A DNA stretch of 64,000 nucleotides. It comes from Candidatus Avimuribaculum pullicola (GTDB taxonomy: Bacteria > Bacteroidota > Bacteroidia > Bacteroidales > Muribaculaceae). Below are positions 32,015-40,682 of this stretch, one piece after another. The number at the start of each line of letters is the position of its first letter. The first letter of the stretch is position 1. The position numbers were made by a program, and so were the translations under genes. Under the pieces are notes generated by a model that saw only the letters and a program-made list of their open reading frames with translations, ran no database searches and was not told the DNA's origin. The stretch lies in assembly GCA_018716295.1 (NCBI GenBank), contig DVKC01000030.1:62001-126000 (forward strand), in the 5' to 3' direction.

Positions 32015-33922
32015 TTACAATTTCTCGTCGATCATCTTGATTTTCTGTTCAAGCAGTGCGAGTTCTTCCTTTATTTTCTGAATGCGACGTTCTACTTCCT
32101 TGAGCATCGAATTGCCACCTTTTGATTGGGCATTGAAGAAGCCAAGGTTGTTTTCGTAGGTTTTCAATTCGTTGCATTTTTGTTCGTATGCACGAACCAA
32201 GCGTTCACGTTCGCGGTAAATTTTGTCTTGGCTCGAATTGCTCAATGTTGCTTCAAATCCGCCTAATCCGCCTTGAGCTTCTTTCATGCCGAATTTTTCA
32301 AAAGCTTTTGCTGTGGCAGCTTTGTACTCGGCATAAATTTTATCCTTTTCCTTGAAAGGAACGTGGCCAATTTCTTGCCAGCGTTTCATCAGTTCGCGTA
32401 CCTTCTTTTCGCCGTCGGTTTCTGTTTCATCGGCAACAAGGGCATTGATTGCGTTGATTATTTCACGTTTTGCAGCGAGGTTGGCATGTTCGGTCTGGTG
32501 TACCGATGAAGTCTGTTTGTTTTTTTGGTCGAAGAAGTAGTCGCATGCTGCGATAAAACGTTTCCACACGCTATCGCTGTGTTTTTTCACCACTGGGCCT
32601 ATGGTCTTCCATTCGCGCTGGAGTGCTATCATTTTTTCGGTAGTTTTTTTCCAGTCGGTGGAATCTTTCAATGCTTCGGCTTGCTCGCACAGTGCAATTT
32701 TTTTCTCAAGGTTTGCTGCAAATTCTTCTTTCATAGCTTTGAAGAATTCGGCCTTGCGGGCAAAGAATTTGTCGCAAGTTGCTCTGAATCGGGCAAACAA
32801 GTCGGCATTTACTTTCCTTGAAGCAAATCCCAGTTTTTTCCACTCTTCTTGCAACCCTATGATGATTTTTGTAGCTTCGTCCCACTTGGCAAAAGACTTA
32901 AGCGAATCGATGTCGATAGCTTCGATGCGTTCGCACAGTGCGATTTTTGCTGCTTCGTTTTCTTTTTCTTTCTCTTTCCGACCTTCAAAGAATGCCTGGT
33001 ATTTCTTGTTGATTTTTGCTGAAGCTTCTTTGAATCGTGCCCACAATTCTTCTCGCACTTCTTTTGCCACTGGCCCTATTTCGCGCCACTGGTTGTGCAG
33101 GTCTTGCAGCTTGCGAAAAGCGAGTACAACATCTTCCACGCTGTCGAGTGATTCGGCTTCGGCGCAAAGTTGTTGTTTGGCTTCAAGGTTTTTCTTGAAG
33201 TCATAGTCGCGCAATTCTTTGTTCATTTTCAACAAGTCATAGAAACTTTCGGTGGCTTTCTGGTAGCTCTTCCACGTTTCGGTGACATGGGCTGCTGGCA
33301 CTTCACCAATAGCCTTAAATTCCTGTTGCAACTGCTGAATGCGGTTGTATTGCTTGTTGATATTGTCGGGGTCGCTGACAATGCTTTTGATTTCTTCAAT
33401 GATAGCCAGTTTCCTTTTCAGGTTTTCTTCTTTCTCGGCTTCTTGTTTGGCATTGTATTCAGCTCGTTTCTCTTTTATTTCGTTGAGCAATTCTTTGAAT
33501 TTTTCTTCATCGGGATCGCTTTTGGGGGCAAACGCAGTTTCTTCGTTCCCGTTTGCAACAAATTCCTCTTTCTCTGCAGCGAGTTCGGCGTTACGCAGGG
33601 AATAAAAAGCGACCTTGATGAGGTTCACGTCATCGCGAATCGATTCTATTGGTTTTTGTAATTGCGCTTCGAGAGCCGCCACCAACCCCTGCTTGTCGAG
33701 GGCCGAGTAATCGGTAGCCACCTGTTTCCCAGCAGGGTTGTCCTCGGGTGCTTGGGTATTATTGACTATCGGGGCAGAATTGTCTTCCCCGGAGTTGTTT
33801 TCTGTTACTACAGTTTCTGCGGCCTCGGTGCCAGAAGTTTCAGGCGAGTTTGCCGTGTCGGTGTTCAAGGTTAAGTCTTTTTCTTGGTTTTCACAAGCTT
33901 CAGACATTTCACGCAATTCCAT
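32015..33922 (-). CDS. DUF349 repeat protein
   Basis: Repeated W..I/LG.......LW.RF.AA.D.FF modules throughout (HNQWREIGPVAKEVREELWARFKEASAKINKKYQAFF etc.). Confidence 0.88.
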   Translation of the reverse strand: MELREMSEACENQEKDLTLNTDTANSPETSGTEAAETVVTENNSGEDNSAPIVNNTQAPEDNPAGKQVATDYSALDKQGLVAALEAQLQKPIESIRDDVNLIKVAFYSLRNAELAAEKEEFVANGNEETAFAPKSDPDEEKFKELLNEIKEKRAEYNAKQEAEKEENLKRKLAIIEEIKSIVSDPDNINKQYNRIQQLQQEFKAIGEVPAAHVTETWKSYQKATESFYDLLKMNKELRDYDFKKNLEAKQQLCAEAESLDSVEDVVLAFRKLQDLHNQWREIGPVAKEVREELWARFKEASAKINKKYQAFFEGRKEKEKENEAAKIALCERIEAIDIDSLKSFAKWDEATKIIIGLQEEWKKLGFASRKVNADLFARFRATCDKFFARKAEFFKAMKEEFAANLEKKIALCEQAEALKDSTDWKKTTEKMIALQREWKTIGPVVKKHSDSVWKRFIAACDYFFDQKNKQTSSVHQTEHANLAAKREIINAINALVADETETDGEKKVRELMKRWQEIGHVPFKEKDKIYAEYKAATAKAFEKFGMKEAQGGLGGFEATLSNSSQDKIYRERERLVRAYEQKCNELKTYENNLGFFNAQSKGGNSMLKEVERRIQKIKEELALLEQKIKMIDEKL

Positions 33923-34062
33923 ATTATTCCTTTCTTTAAATTTACCACATAAACAAAATTATGTGGTTGTTTGCATTTAGCGTCAAATGTACGCAAATTT
34001 TTGTTATTTCAACTACTAATTAACGATTTTTTTTGTTGAGAGGCTGGCATATTTGTTGTCTG

Positions 34063-35304
34063 TCATATTTCAGGGCCATATAAGATAGTAGTTTCGTTGT
34101 TTGGGGCAAACAATTTTTCAGCCTCTTGTGCTACAATGTCGGTTGTAATAGAACGATATGTGTCTATTTCGCGGTTGATGTTGTTGGCATCGCCTGATAT
34201 GAGTTGGTGGTAGCACAGTTTCGATGCAATGTCGGTGTATCCTATATTTTCAAAGCATTCTTTAGAGTCGAGTTTGTTGACATATTTGTCAATTTCGTAT
34301 TGGGTTGCGTCGCCATTTGCGATTTTTCGGATTTCTTTCTGTATGGCTTCTTCGGCTTTGTCGATGCTTGCGCCGTTGGCGATTTTGCCTGTCACGACGA
34401 GTAATCCAGGGTCGATCGATCCCCAGACCGCAGCATCGAGGTCGGTGAATAAGTCGGTTTCCATAAGTATGTTCTTGAAGAAACGGGCCGAGTTGCCATT
34501 GGCCAACAGGTCGCTGATTATGTCGCAGGTGGGAAACATGTTGTCATTGCGTCCGCAAGTGTGGTATGCCTTGATTATCATGTTTTGTGGAACATTGCGG
34601 TTTATGGCAATGCGCCGTGGTGATTGTTGCCGTGGTTCGGCAGGCAGATTGCGTATAGCTGTGTGACGGTAGGGAATGTCACCAAACCATTTCTCGACAA
34701 GGCGGGCGGCATCGGCAAATTCTATGTTGCCAGTAATGCACAGCGTGGCGTTGCCTGGGGCATAGTGCGCCGCATGGAAATTGTTGATGTCATCAAGTGT
34801 AGCATTCTCAATATCGGCGAATTGCAAACCTATTGTCGGCCATCGGTAAGGGTGCGTGGTGAAGGTTGCTGCCCGTAGTACATGGCCTATGTCGCCGTAT
34901 GGGACGTTGACACATCGTTCTTTGAACTCTTCGACTACGACACCTTTTTGCACTTCGAGCGACTGTTGGGTGCACGACATGTTGGCCATGCGGTCGCTTT
35001 CGAGCCACAGGGCTGTTTCTATGTTTTGGGCTGGTAGTATGTCGTAGAAATTTGTCAAGTCGTTGGTAGTCCATGCATTGTTTTCCCCTCCGGCTTCCTG
35101 CAACGGCGTGTCGAAGTCGGGGATAGATGGAGTACCGCTAAACATCAAGTGCTCAAAAAGATGAGCCATTCCCGTGCGCCCGATTACTTCATCGCGTGCC
35201 CCCACGTTGTACATGGTGTTCACGACAACCATCTGTGTCGATGTGACACGATGGTGCAACAATAGCAATCCGTTGGGCAGACGCAGGGAATTTATATCGA
35301 TCAT
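34063..35304 (-). CDS. M16 family zinc peptidase
   Basis: GMAHLFEHLMFSGT (HxxEH-type) and C-terminal M16 domain. Confidence 0.93.
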   Translation of the reverse strand: MIDINSLRLPNGLLLLHHRVTSTQMVVVNTMYNVGARDEVIGRTGMAHLFEHLMFSGTPSIPDFDTPLQEAGGENNAWTTNDLTNFYDILPAQNIETALWLESDRMANMSCTQQSLEVQKGVVVEEFKERCVNVPYGDIGHVLRAATFTTHPYRWPTIGLQFADIENATLDDINNFHAAHYAPGNATLCITGNIEFADAARLVEKWFGDIPYRHTAIRNLPAEPRQQSPRRIAINRNVPQNMIIKAYHTCGRNDNMFPTCDIISDLLANGNSARFFKNILMETDLFTDLDAAVWGSIDPGLLVVTGKIANGASIDKAEEAIQKEIRKIANGDATQYEIDKYVNKLDSKECFENIGYTDIASKLCYHQLISGDANNINREIDTYRSITTDIVAQEAEKLFAPNNETTILYGPEI

Positions 35305-35333
35305 CTTTGTATGGAAGAATATGTTGAAAATAA

Positions 35334-36215
35334 TTATTCAACTACTGTGGCCGAGATGATTTTAATGTCTTCATTTGGTCGGTCAGCACGGTTGGTCGGT
35401 ACTTTTTCTATAGCTTCAATTGTTGTCATTCCATCGACAATTTCACCAAATACGGTATATTGCCCGTCAAGGTGTGGAGTACCGCCAATTGTAGTGTATG
35501 CCTCGGTTTGCTCGTCGGTAAACACGAATGGATTTTTGTCGTATTCAGCTTGAGCTTTGGCAATTAGTTCATTGCTCAGGTTGTTTATTGCGGCAGTATC
35601 ACCCGACATGCGTAATTTCATTATTTCCTTTCGATATGGAATTACAAGTGTGTCGAGGATTTGCCTTATTCTCATGTTGGCAATTTGTGCTTGCATCTGG
35701 TTGAGTTGCTCTTGCGAGTAGTTGCGTCCTGTGACAATATAAAATTGTGAACCCGATGACTCTCGCTTTGGGTTTACCGAGTCGGCTTGTCGAGCGGCAG
35801 CCAATGCACCTTTCTTGTGGAAGAATTGTGGATATGCAATTTCGGCCTCGATGTTATAGCCAGGCCCGCCCGCACCGAGCATTGCGTCGGATGCGGCATT
35901 TTTTGAATCGGGGTCACCCGTTTGTATCATGAATTGATTTATGACACGGTGAAACAGCACATCGTTGTAGAAACCTTCTTTTACCAATTTCAGGAAATTG
36001 TCGCGGTGTTTGGGTGTTTCGTTGTATAATTCTACAGTGAAGTCGCCCATTGTGGTTTTGAAAGCGACTTTTGTCCGACCGTTGTCGGCATTTGTGCTGG
36101 TTTGTGTCATTGTTTTGTTATTGTTGTTTGTGTTATTGGCATTGCAGCTCAAGCATGTTACCGCCATGACGATAACTATTGAAATGATATTTAATATTTT
36201 CATATATTTATTCAA
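35334..36215 (-). CDS. Peptidyl-prolyl cis-trans isomerase (cyclophilin type), lipoprotein-like
   Basis: LSC lipobox; TTMGDFTVELYNETPKHRDNFLKLVKEGFYNDVLFHRVINQFMIQTGDP. Confidence 0.93.
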   Translation of the reverse strand: MNKYMKILNIISIVIVMAVTCLSCNANNTNNNNKTMTQTSTNADNGRTKVAFKTTMGDFTVELYNETPKHRDNFLKLVKEGFYNDVLFHRVINQFMIQTGDPDSKNAASDAMLGAGGPGYNIEAEIAYPQFFHKKGALAAARQADSVNPKRESSGSQFYIVTGRNYSQEQLNQMQAQIANMRIRQILDTLVIPYRKEIMKLRMSGDTAAINNLSNELIAKAQAEYDKNPFVFTDEQTEAYTTIGGTPHLDGQYTVFGEIVDGMTTIEAIEKVPTNRADRPNEDIKIISATVVE

Positions 36216-36589
36216 ATAATAGAAGTGGGGTATAGACGCTTATATATGCGTCGGAAGTTGTCGTTGCTTTGGCAAAGCTCGGCAGCATGTTCACGGTAGT
36301 CGTCACCCCAAATTCCCGAGATAAGGTCGGCGAGATATCTATGTTCACGGTCTTTGGCAATCGCAGCCTTTATGAGGGTGTCAATTGCCGATGCGTATTT
36401 TTGCGGGTCGATGGCATTCAAGTATCGAGCCGTGCTTACAATAAATTGACCTATATTGTCAACGGCGATGATGTTATCGACCAGTTCAGGTAAAATAGGG
36501 TCGATATTGTCGATATTGTTTGCTATATATTCATAAGTTAGCAATCCGTTAGGGTCTTTTGCTAATTTTTTCTTCAATATTTCGTCCAT
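36212..36589 (-). CDS. Hypothetical protein (~125 aa, helical)
   Basis: MDEILKKKLAKDPNGLLTYEYIANNIDNIDP...; overlaps the start of the downstream cyclophilin gene by 4 bp. Confidence 0.7.
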   Translation of the reverse strand: MDEILKKKLAKDPNGLLTYEYIANNIDNIDPILPELVDNIIAVDNIGQFIVSTARYLNAIDPQKYASAIDTLIKAAIAKDREHRYLADLISGIWGDDYREHAAELCQSNDNFRRIYKRLYPTSII

Positions 36590-36703
36590 AGAAATAATTG
36601 TGGATAATTGTTTGTGCCGCAAAGATAGTGCAAGGTGAGCGCAAAAGCAAAAATGTGCCCGCACAATTTTTATTTTGCCGGGCTGCATAGGCCTTATTCA
36701 AAT

Positions 36704-36783
36704 AATATAGCTGCGCCTCGGCAATACAATAAAAATCAGCGAGCTGTTTTTTTGTATTGCACTCGACTTTCGCTATATTTGCG
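36704..36783 (+). repeat. Dispersed Bacteroidales promoter-bearing repeat, copy A
   Basis: aatatagc-tgcgcctcg-gcaatacaa...ttgtattgc-actcgactttc-gctatatttgcg; contains TTTG-N19-TATATTTG. Confidence 0.75.
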
Positions 36784-36805
36784 CAATCTTTTTGAATATC
36801 TTATC

Positions 36806-38068
36806 GTGAGAAAGTTTTTTACCATTTGTTTAACTTTTTTGCTGGTTGCCATTTTTGCTAAGAGCTCGGAATTAAGGGCTTGCAGTTGTACTGCCGATAC
36901 TATATCTCACTTCGATACTGCGTGTGCGGAAGTTGGTAGTATCAAAGTGGAGGCGGCAAGTGATAGCGTTGTTACAAATGAAATCGGTGTTGCAGCTGTT
37001 GATACAGTAGTGAAGAAACGCAATGTAATACAACGTTTTTTCGATTATTTCGGGAATGCCAACAAGGAGCGTAGCGACAAGAAGTTTGATATAAGTTTTA
37101 TCGGTGGCCCATTTTATAATTCGGCATTGGGTGTCGGTATAGGTGTTGTCGGGTCGGGGCTTTATCGCATCAAGGGGTGCAGCCGTGAATTGCAGCCATC
37201 GAATGTGTCGATTTTCGGAAGCGTTTCGACAACAGGTTTCTATATGATAGGCATAAGGGGCAACAATATCTTTCCCGAGGAGCGGTTCAGGATAAATTAC
37301 ACGATGAATTTTTATTCCATGCCATCATATTACTGGGGAATAGGGTATGACAATGGCGACAATGACGATAATCGCACGAAGATGGATAGATGGCAAGCCG
37401 AGATTAAAGGCGAATTTATGGTCAAGGTTGCCGATAATTTTTATGCAGGGGCATTGTTGGCGTGGGATTACATACGTGGTGGCGGTGTGGAAAAGAACGC
37501 CTATCTGTTTGAAGGCATGGACTTGATTACACGCAATTATGGCATGGGGGTGACGTTGCAATATGATTCGCGCGACTTGATAAACAATGCAAGTCGTGGA
37601 GTGTATGTATGCGTAAATCAGATGTTTCGTCCACGTTGGCTGTGGAACGATTATGCTTTCAGCAGCACTGAGTTTATTGCGAGTGTTTACAAGCAGGTGT
37701 GGAAAGGTGGGTTGATAGCTGGTGACCTGCGTGGAAAATTCAATTTTGGCGATCCGTCTTGGGCAATGATGTCGAAGTTGGGTGGCAGCACAGCAATGCG
37801 AGGTTACTATGAAGGTCGATACCGCGACATGCACTATATGGCGGCGCAGGTGGAATTGCGGCAACATGTGTGGCATCGTAATGGAGCTGTAGTGTGGGTC
37901 GGAGTGGGAAACGTGTTCCACGACCGCAAGTCGTTCAAGCATATATTGCCTAATTATGGTTTCGGCTACAGATGGGAGTTCAAGAAGCGTGTCAATGTGC
38001 GACTCGATGTCGGGTTTGGCAAGCCGGGCCAGTACAGTTTCATGTTTAATATCAACGAGGCATTTTAG
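36806..38068 (+). CDS. BamA/TamA-type outer membrane (surface antigen) barrel protein
   Basis: GTG start, signal peptide; YDSRDLINNASRGVYVCV...LGGSTAMRGYYEGRYRD...GFGYRWEFKKRVNVRLDVGFGK. Confidence 0.8.
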   Translation: MRKFFTICLTFLLVAIFAKSSELRACSCTADTISHFDTACAEVGSIKVEAASDSVVTNEIGVAAVDTVVKKRNVIQRFFDYFGNANKERSDKKFDISFIGGPFYNSALGVGIGVVGSGLYRIKGCSRELQPSNVSIFGSVSTTGFYMIGIRGNNIFPEERFRINYTMNFYSMPSYYWGIGYDNGDNDDNRTKMDRWQAEIKGEFMVKVADNFYAGALLAWDYIRGGGVEKNAYLFEGMDLITRNYGMGVTLQYDSRDLINNASRGVYVCVNQMFRPRWLWNDYAFSSTEFIASVYKQVWKGGLIAGDLRGKFNFGDPSWAMMSKLGGSTAMRGYYEGRYRDMHYMAAQVELRQHVWHRNGAVVWVGVGNVFHDRKSFKHILPNYGFGYRWEFKKRVNVRLDVGFGKPGQYSFMFNINEAF

Positions 38069-38279
38069 ACAATAGGATTTGGTGCCTAAGTGGCATGATG
38101 GTAATTGTGCTTGTGCACTGGTAAAATAATGTTAAATTGGTGCGTGGCGGGTGCTGTACACGATTATTCTTATTATTTTTACTCTTTGAAAAATATTGCC
38201 TTGTTATTTGGGCTTGTTTTTAACCACTAATACTTAAAAAAAGTGTGTGTGCTGGTAAGGCAACCCTTTAAATTCGATT

Positions 38280-38654
38280 ATGGAAAGAAAAAAGCAAATA
38301 GTAATAGTTGACGATGCAGCAGTTATTGCAAAAGTTGTGTCGATGTATCTCAAAGAATACAATTGTGTGTATCACTCCAACCCATTGCAGACGATAAAGT
38401 GGTTGGCCAATAATGAGCTTCCCGATTTAATCGTAACAGACTTGCGTATGCCTGAAATATCGGGGCGCGAGTTTCTGGCTTATTTGAAAGGCAATGAATT
38501 TTACAAGAATATACCTGTGATAATATTGTCGTCGGAAGATAGCACCTCGGATCGCATCAAGTTGCTTGAAGAAGGAGCTGTGGACTATATAGTGAAGCCG
38601 TTCAACCCGCTTGAGTTGAAGACGCGCATAAGAAATGTATTGACAAGGTACTGA
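38280..38654 (+). CDS. Stand-alone response regulator receiver
   Basis: IVIVDDAAVIAK...LPDLIVTDLRMPEISGREFL...IPVIILSSEDSTSDRIKLLEEGAVDYIVKPFNP. Confidence 0.9.
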   Translation: MERKKQIVIVDDAAVIAKVVSMYLKEYNCVYHSNPLQTIKWLANNELPDLIVTDLRMPEISGREFLAYLKGNEFYKNIPVIILSSEDSTSDRIKLLEEGAVDYIVKPFNPLELKTRIRNVLTRY

Positions 38655-38658
38655 TGTT

Positions 38659-39831
38659 ATGATTTATATAGGAGAAACCGATAACACATTCCGTTACTTT
38701 TGGAACTTGCTTGACGGGAATTTACACCGCCTGTCGGGTGCAACTGCCGAGGCCGAGGCACGGTTGTTGCTGGGCAAGTCGTCCAGTGGAAACCGTTCGG
38801 AATTATTCTTCATAGAGGCGCATACGGTGGAGAAGGTGCGCAGTTGCATTGACTACCTTAAATCGGTTTATCCGCGTGCATACCTGGTGCTTGTGTACAA
38901 TCATGATGATGGTGAACACGACTCCAAGCAATATGAAACAATGGGCTTCAATGACATGATGCCCGACGACATAAGCAAGGATGATTTTCGCCAACGGCTA
39001 TATGTTATAAACTTTGTCACTAAGAAGTTGCGTGATACCGACCTCCATGAGGGGAAGGTGAAATTGTTCAAATTGCCAATAGGAATACGCATTTTTGACA
39101 TACTGTTTTCGTTGGGCGCACTCATTGTGCTTTCACCCTTGATGCTTGCAGTGGCTCTTGCCATCAGGCTTGAGAGCAAGGGACGCGTTATTTACAAGTC
39201 GAAGCGCGTGGGTAGCAATTACAAGGTGTTCGACTTCTTGAAGTTCCGCTCGATGTATGCCGATGCCGACAAGCGTTTGAAAGAATTGAGCCAGTATAAC
39301 CAGTATGCTGCCGATAAAGATAAAAAAGATGATGCTTCGGCGCAGAAAATACACATTGATAGTAGTGGCATTGAAAATGCCGACCTGTCTAACATGCTCA
39401 TTGGCGATGACTATATAATCGAAGAGGAGAAATACCTTGACAGTATAGTGGAAGAGCAGAAAAATGCGTTTGTGAAATTTGAGCATGACCCGCGCATCAC
39501 CAAGGTCGGACGATTTATACGCAAATACAGCATTGATGAACTCCCGCAATTGTTCAACGTGCTCAAAGGCGACATGTCGATAGTGGGAAATCGGCCTTTG
39601 CCGCTTTATGAGGCAGAATTACTCACTAATGACGAAGATGCCTTGCGGTTCATGGCTCCAGCGGGGCTTACCGGGCTGTGGCAGGTTGAGAAACGAGGTG
39701 AAGGTGGACGGTTGTCGGCCGAAGAACGCAAACAGCTCGACATAAAGTATGCAAAAACTTACAGCTTGTGGCTGAATATAAAGATAATTTTCCGCACATT
39801 CACGGCTTTTATTCAAAAAGACGATGTGTGA
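38659..39831 (+). CDS. Sugar transferase with N-terminal receiver-like domain
   Basis: C-terminal initiating sugar transferase (FDFLKFRSMYADADKRL...RKYSIDELPQLFNVLKGDMSIVGNRPLPLYEAE); divergent N-terminal ~125 aa. Confidence 0.88.
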   Translation: MIYIGETDNTFRYFWNLLDGNLHRLSGATAEAEARLLLGKSSSGNRSELFFIEAHTVEKVRSCIDYLKSVYPRAYLVLVYNHDDGEHDSKQYETMGFNDMMPDDISKDDFRQRLYVINFVTKKLRDTDLHEGKVKLFKLPIGIRIFDILFSLGALIVLSPLMLAVALAIRLESKGRVIYKSKRVGSNYKVFDFLKFRSMYADADKRLKELSQYNQYAADKDKKDDASAQKIHIDSSGIENADLSNMLIGDDYIIEEEKYLDSIVEEQKNAFVKFEHDPRITKVGRFIRKYSIDELPQLFNVLKGDMSIVGNRPLPLYEAELLTNDEDALRFMAPAGLTGLWQVEKRGEGGRLSAEERKQLDIKYAKTYSLWLNIKIIFRTFTAFIQKDDV

Positions 39832-40639
39832 ATATTTGTTTTTCAACCAAGACAAGAAACAATATATGAAATTAATCAGTATAATAGTCATATCGGTAAT
39901 GGCAATGACTTCGGCCTTGGGTGTCAAGGCGCAGAATGCCTCGGCAAAGCCTGTGATAATAGGCAGTGCGGCAATCGACTCGCTGTGGAATGCCATCGAC
40001 CGTTATGACGAGATTGAGCTGCCTCCATTGTCGGTGTTCCTTGCCACTGCCGAGCAGCATCCGTCAATCAAGACCTTTGAAACTGATTTTGCTGCGGCTT
40101 ATGCCGAAATGGCATTAATTAACCGTGAATGGCTTAATTATGTGCGTTTCCAAGCCAATTATCAATATGGTTATAATTCTTACTGGTCAAATGGCTATTT
40201 GGTAGAGGGTATAACGTATGACCAAAGCAAGCAAGCTGGCCACAGTTATGGTGTGGGTGTGTCGTTCAGCCTTCCATTGGGCGACATTTTCACACGTAAA
40301 TATAAACGCCAGAAGCAGCAGGCTGCCATCGACAGGCTGAAGTATTCCTATGAGATGAGCCTTGAAAACCGCCGTATGGCAATAGTGGAAGCCTATAATG
40401 CCGTAATGGCACAACTTTCGACAATACAGGTTAAAGCCGAGGCTGCAGCGTTGTATAATGCTCAAATGCGTATTACCGAGCAAGATTTCGTGAACGGAAA
40501 AATCGATATAACGGCATTGTCGCTCGAACGTAGCCGACGCTCGCAAGCTATCTCGGATTACGAACAATCGAAAGTGTCGCTGTACAATGCCATCACGATG
40601 CTTGAGATGATGACAAATATCGCCATAATACGTCGATAA
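39824..40639 (+). CDS. TolC-like outer membrane efflux/export protein
   Basis: Signal peptide; SVFLATAEQHPSIKTFETDFAAAYAEM... and long coiled-coil-like region. Confidence 0.72.
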   Translation: MCEYLFFNQDKKQYMKLISIIVISVMAMTSALGVKAQNASAKPVIIGSAAIDSLWNAIDRYDEIELPPLSVFLATAEQHPSIKTFETDFAAAYAEMALINREWLNYVRFQANYQYGYNSYWSNGYLVEGITYDQSKQAGHSYGVGVSFSLPLGDIFTRKYKRQKQQAAIDRLKYSYEMSLENRRMAIVEAYNAVMAQLSTIQVKAEAAALYNAQMRITEQDFVNGKIDITALSLERSRRSQAISDYEQSKVSLYNAITMLEMMTNIAIIRR

Positions 40640-40682
40640 TCGTATATTTTTTTCACCACATCACACCGCGTTACCTATAGTT

